A stretch of 64,000 nt of DNA from Alkalibacterium sp. GTDB taxonomy: Bacteria > Bacillota > Bacilli > Lactobacillales > Carnobacteriaceae_A. This document shows positions 17,774-24,412 of the stretch, one piece after another (the stretch's first letter is position 1; each line of letters starts with the position of its first letter). Both the position numbers and the translations under genes were made by a program. A model generated the notes under the pieces. The model saw only the letters and a list, made by a program, of their open reading frames with translations, was not told where the DNA came from and did not search any database. The stretch covers positions 16,931 through 80,930 of the forward strand of contig JAFIFE010000008.1 of NCBI GenBank assembly GCA_020832185.1. Reading direction: 5' to 3'.

Positions 17774-19153
17774 TTGACTAAAAATTCGACAACTGAACTG
17801 ATTCAGCAAGTAGTGGATCATGTGGTAAAAGATGACAAGGACGTATTAGCTGACTGGGGAGATAACCGTGACCAATGGGTGCAGATGGGTGGCGACTTGC
17901 TTAAGGGCATAGACAAAGTCATTTCAAGCGACCTGCGTATCACCAAAGACGATGGAACAATCGGCACGTATCCTGCTTTCCGAGTGCAGCACAACAATGC
18001 ATGCGGCTATTACAAAGGGGGGATCCGCTTCAGCACAGGTGTCAGTCAATCGGAAGTTAAAACACTGGCGATGCTGATGACACTGAAGAATGCACTGCAC
18101 GATCTGCCTTATGGTGGAGGAAAAGGTGGGGTACATATTAACCCACGTCACCATTCCAAGCGTGAGATCAAAGAGGTCAGCAAGGCCTTTGTCCGCATGC
18201 TTCAAAACGATATCGGACCGTATAGAGATATCCCGGCACCAGATGTCGGAACAGGTGAGGAAACGATGGACTGGATGACAGAGGAGTATAAACTTCTTCA
18301 TCCGAATCAGCCATTTATTAATACTTTTACTGGAAAAAGCATCGCCAATGGTGGGGCAAAAGGACGTGCAGAATCTACCGGGATCGGAACGTTTTTAAGT
18401 TACTATTATCTAGTGGAAGCCGTTATCAGCGGCAGCTTGTCGGTCAATGATAGGCATGCTAAAACGAAAGATAAAGTAAAAGCCATCGCTGAAAAAGATA
18501 ATGTAATCGTGGCGGTTCAAGGATTTGGTAATTTGAGTCGTGCCGCAGCTATTGAAGCAGCGAATTGCGGGAAAAAGCATACGGTTATCGCAGTATCTGA
18601 CAGCCGAGCAACTATTTTCAATCAGGACGGTTTAGATGTGGAAGCATTAGCGCCATTTAAAGAGAAAAATGACCGCCTGCCAAATGAAGATGAGTTGAAA
18701 GATCTTGGTATAGCTGGAGAAGTCCTTGATCCTAATGCAGTCTTAACCTTAGAGTGTGATGTTCTTATTCTAGGCGCAATCGAAGATCAGATCACAAAAG
18801 ATAACCAGGCAGACATCAAAGCTGACATCCTGGTAGAAGGTGCGAACGGTCCAATTACGAGAGAAGCAGACGAATACCTTGAATCAAAAGGCAAAGTTAT
18901 TATTCCAGACGTATTGGCTAATGCCGGGGGTGTGACTGTTTCATACCTCGAATGGGTACAAGGCTTCAACAATGAAGCGAAATCTGAAGACGAAAATCTG
19001 AAAGATATGAGCGACCGTATGAGAAATGTCAGTTACCGTGTCTATAATGCCTACTTCTCGTCAGAAAGTAACGTAACGATGCGTTTCTTATGCTACAAAC
19101 TGGCGTTTTTAAGAGTCATCGATTTAATGAAACGATCTGGTAAAATAGTCTAA
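17774..19153 (+). CDS. gdhA: Glutamate dehydrogenase
   Basis: A 459-residue Glu/Leu/Phe/Val dehydrogenase: RVQHNNACGYYKGGIRF near residue 73 (substrate lysine in KGGIRF), catalytic lysine in LPYGGGKGG near 115, PAPDVGTGEETM, and the NAD(P) Rossmann motif VQGFGNLS near 250. It interconverts 2-oxoglutarate plus ammonia with glutamate. The NNACGYYKGG variant differs from the usual NNA(R/L)GPYKGG. The cofactor is not clear from sequence alone. The start is TTG behind GGAGGGATT. The next gene follows after 14 bp and may be co-transcribed. Confidence 0.93.
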   Translation: MTKNSTTELIQQVVDHVVKDDKDVLADWGDNRDQWVQMGGDLLKGIDKVISSDLRITKDDGTIGTYPAFRVQHNNACGYYKGGIRFSTGVSQSEVKTLAMLMTLKNALHDLPYGGGKGGVHINPRHHSKREIKEVSKAFVRMLQNDIGPYRDIPAPDVGTGEETMDWMTEEYKLLHPNQPFINTFTGKSIANGGAKGRAESTGIGTFLSYYYLVEAVISGSLSVNDRHAKTKDKVKAIAEKDNVIVAVQGFGNLSRAAAIEAANCGKKHTVIAVSDSRATIFNQDGLDVEALAPFKEKNDRLPNEDELKDLGIAGEVLDPNAVLTLECDVLILGAIEDQITKDNQADIKADILVEGANGPITREADEYLESKGKVIIPDVLANAGGVTVSYLEWVQGFNNEAKSEDENLKDMSDRMRNVSYRVYNAYFSSESNVTMRFLCYKLAFLRVIDLMKRSGKIV

Positions 19154-19167
19154 AACAGGAGACGTTC

Positions 19168-19908
19168 ATGATGAAAAAACTGCTTTTAACGGGGGCGGCC
19201 GGACGAATCGGGTCGCGTCTGATAGAAGATTTAGCGGATGAGTATGAATTGATTTTGACAGACAGGGATTGTTCGGCAATCAAAAACTGGGCTGAAAAAG
19301 GCTGTACAGTAGAGTCTTTCGATATTACCCATTTTGAGGAGTGTCTTAAGTTTTGTGAAGGAGTCGATACGGTCATTCATCTGGCCGGCAATCCTTCTCC
19401 ACTGGCGACCTATGATGAAGTCAAAAAGGTCAATATTGACGGGACCTATAACATGATGCAGGCAGCAAAAAATCAGGGATGCAGACGTCTGATTTTTGCC
19501 AGCAGTATTCACGCTGTAAAAGGCTATCCTCAAGATGAGCAGGTCAAAACAACGAGTCCAATCAGACCTAAGGATGTGTATGGGGTCAGTAAGGCGTTCG
19601 GCGAGGCGATGGGAAACTACTTTGCCTACCAGCAAGGCCTTGAAGTCATTGCTATTCGAATAGGTGGACACCGGTCAATCGAGATGATGGATGAAAGAGG
19701 AGAGAAACCTGACCAGCGTGAGCGAAGCACCTACATTAGTGCGAAAGATATGAATCAACTGATCAGGCGCTGTATTGAAGCTCAACTCACGCATCCTTTT
19801 GAAATTGCACATGGGGTGTCAGACAACACATTTAAATTCCTGGACCTATCGGATACAAAAGAAAAGGTCGGGTATGAACCGGATGATAATGGATTTGAGT
19901 TTGACTAA
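19168..19908 (+). CDS. NAD-dependent epimerase/uronate dehydrogenase-like protein
   Basis: A 246-residue short extended-SDR protein. The N-terminal nucleotide motif is TGAAGRIGSRL, the active-site serine is in FASSIHAVKG and the catalytic pair in YGVSK near residue 132. It is shorter than typical UDP-sugar epimerases and closest in pattern to uronate dehydrogenases and related NAD(P)-dependent sugar oxidoreductases. Substrate unknown. CAGGAGACG lies before ATG 19168. It is 14 bp after gdhA and converges on ogt with 10 bp between the stops and no obvious terminator. Confidence 0.8.
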   Translation: MMKKLLLTGAAGRIGSRLIEDLADEYELILTDRDCSAIKNWAEKGCTVESFDITHFEECLKFCEGVDTVIHLAGNPSPLATYDEVKKVNIDGTYNMMQAAKNQGCRRLIFASSIHAVKGYPQDEQVKTTSPIRPKDVYGVSKAFGEAMGNYFAYQQGLEVIAIRIGGHRSIEMMDERGEKPDQRERSTYISAKDMNQLIRRCIEAQLTHPFEIAHGVSDNTFKFLDLSDTKEKVGYEPDDNGFEFD

Positions 19909-19918
19909 GGCAAAATTA

Positions 19919-20425
19919 CTAGTCTCTTTCTAACGTCAGCAGGTTCATCTTCATGTCCAGCCCGCCTCTGAATCCTCTTGGAAGAGACGATTTAGGGACG
20001 ACGCGGTGACAGGGATAGACGATCAATAAAGGATTTTTTCCTATAGCACTGCCGACTGACCGTGCTGCTTTAGGAGATAAATCATTTTTAACAGCTAATT
20101 CACTATAAGTAATCGTTTCACCGTATGGAATAGTCCTTAGACTGTTCCATATTTTTTTCTGAAAAGACGTCCCGATTTGGACAACGGGGACATCAATCAA
20201 AGAGGATCGTTTAGATAAATAGTCGGTAACAGCTTTCTCATAGGGCGCAAGTCTCTCCTGATTTTCTTCAATAGTCGCGAGAGGGAAACGGGACTGGATC
20301 CAGTTCAGACACTCCTCTTTTGAAGCAGGCATAGAGCCTACAAAGCACAAACCTTCAAGTGTTGCGGCTATATAAAATGACCAGTCCTCATAGGAGATAA
20401 GTGAGTAATATACAGTTTCTTCCAT
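19919..20425 (-). CDS. ogt: Methylated-DNA-protein-cysteine methyltransferase
   Basis: A 168-residue O6-alkylguanine-DNA alkyltransferase. The acceptor cysteine lies in the invariant PCHRV motif near residue 138, followed by GFRGGLDMKMNLLTLE, and the helix-turn-helix segment IPYGETITYSELA is upstream. It repairs O6-methylguanine by a suicide transfer to the cysteine. GGATG lies ahead of the ATG. Confidence 0.96.
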   Translation of the reverse strand: MEETVYYSLISYEDWSFYIAATLEGLCFVGSMPASKEECLNWIQSRFPLATIEENQERLAPYEKAVTDYLSKRSSLIDVPVVQIGTSFQKKIWNSLRTIPYGETITYSELAVKNDLSPKAARSVGSAIGKNPLLIVYPCHRVVPKSSLPRGFRGGLDMKMNLLTLERD

Positions 20426-20548
20426 TAGTAAAACATCCTTTCTTATGTAGAAAAAACCGCCGGCCAGTCTCTTATGTACAAGTATCCTTCAAGTAATCAA
20501 AGGGAGAACGTGTAGAGATAGTCAGCGGTTAGTTCTATTGCAGATGGG

Positions 20549-21190
20549 TTAGTCTTCTTTCGTTTCTTCCAGTGCTTGTTTTACTTTTTCCATCACTAAT
20601 TCTTTGTCTTCAGGTCTTTCCAGGTTGACTTCATCAATGTCGATCACAAGTGTCTGACTCTTATCATAAGAAGCAAACCATTCATCATAGCGGCTGTGCA
20701 GTTTTGTATAATAATCCAGCAGTTCTGCATTCCCTTCGATTTGTTCGAACGGACGGCCACGTTTTTGAATGCGTTCCAGGTGAGTGCTTAGTGACCCTCT
20801 TAAGTAAATAAGTAAATCCGGTCCTTTTTTAGGCATGCCATCGATTTCTTCCATCATATTATCCAGTAAATCAGTGTACAAAGCCATTTCAGCTTCACTC
20901 ATGTTGCCTTGCTCATAGTTGATGCGTGTAAATAAAGCATCTTCATAAATTGAACGGTCCAGCACATTGTGGCGGTGGACTAACGCCTGCTTGATACTTC
21001 TAAAACGCGTGTTCAAAAAGAAAATCTGCAGTGAAAATGCCCAGCGTTTCGGGTTATCATAAAACTTCTCCAAAATCGCATTGTCCTTAACCTGCTCGTA
21101 AAATGCAACACTTTTTAATTCTTCTGAGATTAGAGTAGTGTACGTACTTTTACCTGCTCCAATCATTCCTGCTAAAACAATCACAGACAT
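20549..21190 (-). CDS. Deoxynucleoside kinase (dAK/dGK type)
   Basis: A 213-residue P-loop kinase: GMIGAGKST at residue 8, the ERS-like DRSIYEDALF motif near 78, and the arginine-rich lid around QKRGRPFEQ near 140. It phosphorylates purine deoxynucleosides for salvage, as in Lactobacillales dAK/dGK pairs. The start is ATG 21190 with AAGGAGACAC; the frame reaching 21205 lacks a ribosome site. It is a single gene. Confidence 0.93.
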   Translation of the reverse strand: MSVIVLAGMIGAGKSTYTTLISEELKSVAFYEQVKDNAILEKFYDNPKRWAFSLQIFFLNTRFRSIKQALVHRHNVLDRSIYEDALFTRINYEQGNMSEAEMALYTDLLDNMMEEIDGMPKKGPDLLIYLRGSLSTHLERIQKRGRPFEQIEGNAELLDYYTKLHSRYDEWFASYDKSQTLVIDIDEVNLERPEDKELVMEKVKQALEETKED

Positions 21191-21362
21191 TGTGTCTCCT
21201 TCCAACTCATCCTTTTATTTCATCTTTTTTATCATACCATAGAATCAGCATCTTAAGAATACAGACTTAGAGATTGACATAAAGTCGATGAAATGTTGTG
21301 ATAAACACCGATAGACTACATTTAAAAGAATTTCCAGTTTGTAACGAGTATAAATAGAAGGA

Positions 21363-21403
21363 TTGATCTATATCAAGGAACGATGGGCTATATCTGATAG
21401 AAT
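21363..21403 (+). promoter_or_regulatory. FNR-type box 1 with class II promoter
   Basis: TTGAT-CTAT-ATCAA (21363-21376) is a perfect FNR-type box. TAGAAT (21398-21403) downstream puts the start point at about 21410, so the box is centred near -40.5/-41.5. It would drive a roughly 190-nt leader toward the cupin gene at 21601. No matching -10 is present in the direction of the kinase gene. Confidence 0.7.
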
Positions 21404-21444
21404 AGGGGTATAGAGAAAACCGCTCATTTAATCCTCAATCCCTC

Positions 21445-21461
21445 ATTGTAACTGTTACAAT
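21445..21461. promoter_or_regulatory. Perfect 7-1-7 palindrome, Fur-family-like operator
   Basis: ATTGTAACTGTTACAAT is a 17-bp perfect palindrome with an odd centre, the geometry of Fur/PerR/Zur boxes (compare TTATAATNATTATAA for PerR). It overlaps a possible -35 TTGTAA with TAGGAT 17 bp on, in the leader of the cupin gene. No Fur-family gene is in the window. Confidence 0.5.
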
Positions 21462-21600
21462 CTGAAAATAGGATGATGACACCTAGTTATTGCTGTGAGG
21501 GCAAGCTTTTTTGAAAAATGAAGGGTAATTAGTTGAGATTTTTTCTTAACATGCTATTCTTACTTTAGAATGAGTACAATTCCAAAAGGAGGAAGAAAAA

Positions 21601-22023
21601 GTGGACATAGATTACAAAGATCATGGCAAAACACCTTATATTATCAATATCGAGAAGGCTACGTTGGATAATAACAACTACCGTACAACGATTTGGACAG
21701 GGAAGAAACTTCAGGTAACGGTCATGTCGATTGAACCAGGCGATGATATCGGACTGGAAGTGCATGAAGGGATCGATCAGTTTATTCGTATTGAAGAAGG
21801 ACAAGGCGTATGTAAAATGGGCCCCACCAAAGATGATTTGAACCTGGAAGAAAAGGTAGCTGACGATGATGCTGTATTTGTGCCAGCCGATATGTGGCAT
21901 AACATCGAAAATACAGGTGACAAGCCACTTAAACTCTACACCATTTATGCCGGACCCGATCATGTAGAAGGCACGGTTCATCCGACTCATAAAGATGCAG
22001 AAAACGATCCTAACGAAGACTGA
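21601..22023 (+). CDS. Cupin-domain protein
   Basis: A 140-residue single-domain cupin. Motif 1 is read as GLEVHEGIDQFIRIEEGQG near residue 50, with the metal-ligand pattern H-E-D-Q rather than strict HxH. Motif 2 includes PADMWHNIENTG near 95, giving the second histidine. The C-terminal tail is acidic (DAENDPNED). Such small cupins bind a divalent metal; the reaction is not known. GTG start behind AAAAGGAGGAAG. An FNR-type box and a Fur-like palindrome both lie in its 240-bp upstream region, so it is probably a redox- or metal-controlled stress gene. Confidence 0.8.
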   Translation: MDIDYKDHGKTPYIINIEKATLDNNNYRTTIWTGKKLQVTVMSIEPGDDIGLEVHEGIDQFIRIEEGQGVCKMGPTKDDLNLEEKVADDDAVFVPADMWHNIENTGDKPLKLYTIYAGPDHVEGTVHPTHKDAENDPNED

Positions 22024-22050
22024 CCATCAAGCAGACCACTAAACTAATCT

Positions 22051-22085
22051 AAAGCCTCCAGGAGTGACTTATTCCTGGAGGCTTT
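22051..22085. terminator. Hairpin between the cupin and TSUP genes
   Basis: AAAGCCTCCAGGA pairs with TCCTGGAGGCTTT. The T-tracts are short on both sides, but its position between two converging stops suits a bidirectional terminator. Confidence 0.8.
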
Positions 22086-22093
22086 AGTATGTG

Positions 22094-22849
22094 TCAGGTC
22101 GCTAGAAAATCGATTAGCGTAAAGAGACCTAAAAGAAAGATGAAATAAATGACATACTTTCTGAAATGATCAACTTGGATCTTTGAATAGAGATAATTTC
22201 CAAGACATATTGCCAAAATAACAGCAGGGATAGACCAAACATAATATAAACCGACCGAGCTCGTCCAGAATCCACTCAAAAAATGACTGAAGATAATCAG
22301 CAGACTGGATAACAGGAAGTGAGCCTGCAAGTTGTCTTTGAATTCTTTAGGCGGCCAGTGTCTAGTTGTCCCGTATAAAACAATAGGAATCCCATTCATA
22401 TTATACGCGCTTCCCAGCATTCCAGACGCAAAGCCAAACGGAAGAGAATACAGTGGATGGGTAAACGGGTTATGGCTCCTGTGGCCCTTGTTTCGAGTAC
22501 TTATGATCGAGTAACTAGAATAGATGAGTAACAGGGAGCCTAGTATAAGATTGACCCACTGTCTTTGGACAGACTGAACTAGAAATAGTCCAAAAGGAAT
22601 ACCTGACACAGTCGATAAGGACAACCACTTAAGGACCTGTTTATCTATATGTTTCCAGCTGGTAAATACGGAAAACAAAGCAACTGTAAATCCAACTAGT
22701 CCAACTAAAGCTACTGCTTCAGAAAAAGGAATGGGTAATAGAGCCAGTATAGGCATACTAATGACAGAGTCCCCAAATCCAAAGGTAGAGCGCATTAAGG
22801 AACCCAGAAACACTGCCCCTATGACTAATACAATCAGCGACACGTCCAC
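22094..22849 (-). CDS. TSUP family sulfite/sulfonate-type exporter (TauE/SafE)
   Basis: A 251-residue membrane protein with about eight helices and two repeats: GSLMRSTFGFGDSVISMP near residue 13 and FGFASGMLGSAYNMNGIPIV near 143. TSUP proteins move sulfite, thiosulfate or organosulfonates. The start is taken as GTG 22849 because GGAGGTGA lies just upstream; the longer frame reaching 22933 runs through the FNR box. It is divergent from the Crp/Fnr gene, which shares the intergenic region. With the CoA-disulfide reductase-rhodanese gene it hints at reactive sulfur handling. Confidence 0.8.
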   Translation of the reverse strand: MDVSLIVLVIGAVFLGSLMRSTFGFGDSVISMPILALLPIPFSEAVALVGLVGFTVALFSVFTSWKHIDKQVLKWLSLSTVSGIPFGLFLVQSVQRQWVNLILGSLLLIYSSYSIISTRNKGHRSHNPFTHPLYSLPFGFASGMLGSAYNMNGIPIVLYGTTRHWPPKEFKDNLQAHFLLSSLLIIFSHFLSGFWTSSVGLYYVWSIPAVILAICLGNYLYSKIQVDHFRKYVIYFIFLLGLFTLIDFLAT

Positions 22850-22880
22850 ACATTCACCTCCAGAATCAAACAGACATTTC

Positions 22881-22922
22881 TTGATTTGTATCAATTTAGT
22901 CGTTAATTTAATATGGTATAGT
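22881..22922 (+). promoter_or_regulatory. FNR-type box 2, autoregulatory promoter of the Crp/Fnr gene
   Basis: TTGAT-TTGT-ATCAA (22881-22894) is centred at 22887.5. TATAGT (22917-22922) predicts a start at 22929, putting the box exactly at -41.5, the class II activator position. It lies between the divergent TSUP and regulator genes and could affect both. Confidence 0.75.
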
Positions 22923-22996
22923 AAGTGTAACATAAGTGGTCAAGAGTTATTAATTTACTGTGAAGGATATACCGTTCAACAATAGGAGATGGAGTA

Positions 22997-23701
22997 ATGA
23001 GTAATGAAAACCAGTTAAAAAAGAATGGGTGCAGTCCCTCTCATCAAGGCTGTGTATCGATGGTTCCTATTTTTAATCATCTGGATGAGGTCCAAATGGA
23101 AGAGATCATGCAAACTGTTCAGTCTTACTCGTTTAAAAAAGGGGAACTGATTTACAGGGCGGGGGACACTTCCAATGTATTGACGATCGTAAATAAGGGG
23201 AGTCTTCGTATCTACCGATTATCTGAGTCAGGGAAAGAGCAGCTCGTCCGGGTGTTAAAACCTGGGGCATTTACCGGCGAACTGGCTCTTTTCAACGAGA
23301 CAGTACATGAGAATTATGCGGAAGCAATGGAGGAAACGTCGGTTTGTCAGATTACTCGTGAATCACTTGAGAAACTGCTCATTAAATACCCTTCTATTTC
23401 GTTGAAAATTCTTCAGGCCTTATCGACTCGTGTAGATGAAAGTGAACATCAGGCTACACAATTCTCGACAGAATCAACTGAGCAGCGGCTGGCATCTTAC
23501 TTGGTAGATTTACTTGGAGAAGGCAATGAATCAATGATTGTGACACTGCCGATGACCAAAAAAGATCTGGCATCCTACATCGGAACGACTCCGGAAACGG
23601 TCAGTCGGAAGTTAAAAGAACTGGAAGACATGAAGCTGATCAAACGCATCAGTTCATCCAGAATCAAAATTCTGGATGAAGATAACCTGTTGTTTCTATA
23701 A
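22997..23701 (+). CDS. Crp/Fnr family transcriptional regulator (FLP/FNR-like)
   Basis: A 234-residue regulator. Residues 25-140 form a cyclic-nucleotide-binding-type beta-barrel (KKGELIYRAGDTSN, KPGAFTGELALF), followed by the dimer helix and a winged helix with TKKDLASYIGTTPETVSRKL near residue 190. The recognition helix has E-T-V-S-R, the same E, S and R arrangement as E. coli FNR, so TTGAT-N4-ATCAA is its expected site. The N-terminus has Cys12 and Cys19 (C-X6-C) and another cysteine lies near residue 114. That is too few in the N-terminus for a classic FNR cluster but matches Lactobacillales FLP proteins, which use a disulfide or a modified cluster. It is a likely redox or oxygen sensor, autoregulated, with two further target promoters nearby. 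Confidence 0.9.
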   Translation: MSNENQLKKNGCSPSHQGCVSMVPIFNHLDEVQMEEIMQTVQSYSFKKGELIYRAGDTSNVLTIVNKGSLRIYRLSESGKEQLVRVLKPGAFTGELALFNETVHENYAEAMEETSVCQITRESLEKLLIKYPSISLKILQALSTRVDESEHQATQFSTESTEQRLASYLVDLLGEGNESMIVTLPMTKKDLASYIGTTPETVSRKLKELEDMKLIKRISSSRIKILDEDNLLFL

Positions 23702-23725
23702 GTTTAATAGAATATGAGACCTTGA

Positions 23726-23751
23726 CCCTGATCGACATGATCGGGGTTTTT
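23726..23751 (+). terminator. Terminator after the Crp/Fnr gene
   Basis: CCCTGATC-gacat-GATCGGGG followed by TTTTTG. Confidence 0.88.
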
Positions 23752-23827
23752 GTTATGCGATGGGCAGCTTTTTTAGGGGAAAGTTAGAAACTATATGGCA
23801 AGAAACATAAAGGGGGAGGCAGATAAG

Positions 23828-23878
23828 GTGGACCGGTTAAGAGAATTAAAAAAACTGAGGAATGAATTTAGTCTATAA
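23828..23878 (+). CDS. Possible 16-residue micro-ORF
   Basis: GTG start 8 nt after GGGGGAGG, coding for MDRLRELKKLRNEFSL and stopping at 23878. The ribosome site is stronger than that of many real genes here. The peptide is a charged amphipathic helix in character. It may be a true small protein or the remnant of a larger gene. It ends just before FNR-type box 3. Confidence 0.3.
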   Translation: MDRLRELKKLRNEFSL

Positions 23879-23879
23879 C

Positions 23880-23921
23880 TTGATACTGATCAATTTTAAG
23901 AAAAGAAGTCAGCGGTATACT
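23880..23921 (+). promoter_or_regulatory. FNR-type box 3, promoter of the metallochaperone gene
   Basis: TTGAT-ACTG-ATCAA (23880-23893) is centred at 23886.5. TATACT (23916-23921) gives a start near 23928, so again the box is at -41.5. Confidence 0.75.
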
Positions 23922-23974
23922 AAGGGTGTAAGAGAGATAGGCCATATCAACTATAACTAAAGGAGAGATATCAA

Positions 23975-24208
23975 ATGGAAAAAGCGATCATCAAATTGGA
24001 AACACTGTCTTGCCCGAGCTGTCTGCAGAAGATAGAGAATGCGCTGCAAGGGGTTGAGGGTGTAGATAAAGAGAGTATATCCGTCTTATTCAACTCGAGT
24101 AAAGTGAAAATGACGTATGACTCTAAACAGACCTCAATAGAAGCAATCGAGAAAACGATCGAAGCTCTGGGGTACCCGGTAATTAAGTCAACGGTTAAAG
24201 CAGCATAA
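23975..24208 (+). CDS. Heavy-metal-associated (HMA) domain protein, CopZ-like
   Basis: A 77-residue HMA-fold protein with the metal-binding CPSC motif at residues 13-16 (TLSCPSCLQKIENAL) in place of the more usual MxCxxC. It probably binds Cu(I), Zn2+ or another soft metal and delivers it to a membrane ATPase. The P1B ATPase gene that follows lacks its own HMA domain, which suggests the two work together, although a terminator (24270-24302) separates them. AAAGGAGAG lies before the ATG, and the promoter carries FNR-type box 3. Confidence 0.85.
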   Translation: MEKAIIKLETLSCPSCLQKIENALQGVEGVDKESISVLFNSSKVKMTYDSKQTSIEAIEKTIEALGYPVIKSTVKAA

Positions 24209-24269
24209 GGAATGAAGAAAGAAACAGATGAAACGGACCGAAGTGAGTATTCAATACTAATAACGATTT

Positions 24270-24302
24270 CCCGGAGAGCAGTTAAAATCTTTCCGGGTTT
24301 TA
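24270..24302 (+). terminator. Terminator after the HMA gene
   Basis: CCCGGA (24270-24275) and TCCGGG (24292-24297) with TTTTAC after. Confidence 0.7.
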
Positions 24303-24412
24303 CATAGCAGCTGTGCAGTTAACTATATCCATACTAGATAGCAGTCAATTTTATGCCGATACAGACTGGTTATACTGTAGATAAGAACATAAGTAAAAAA
24401 GGAGGATGCATC

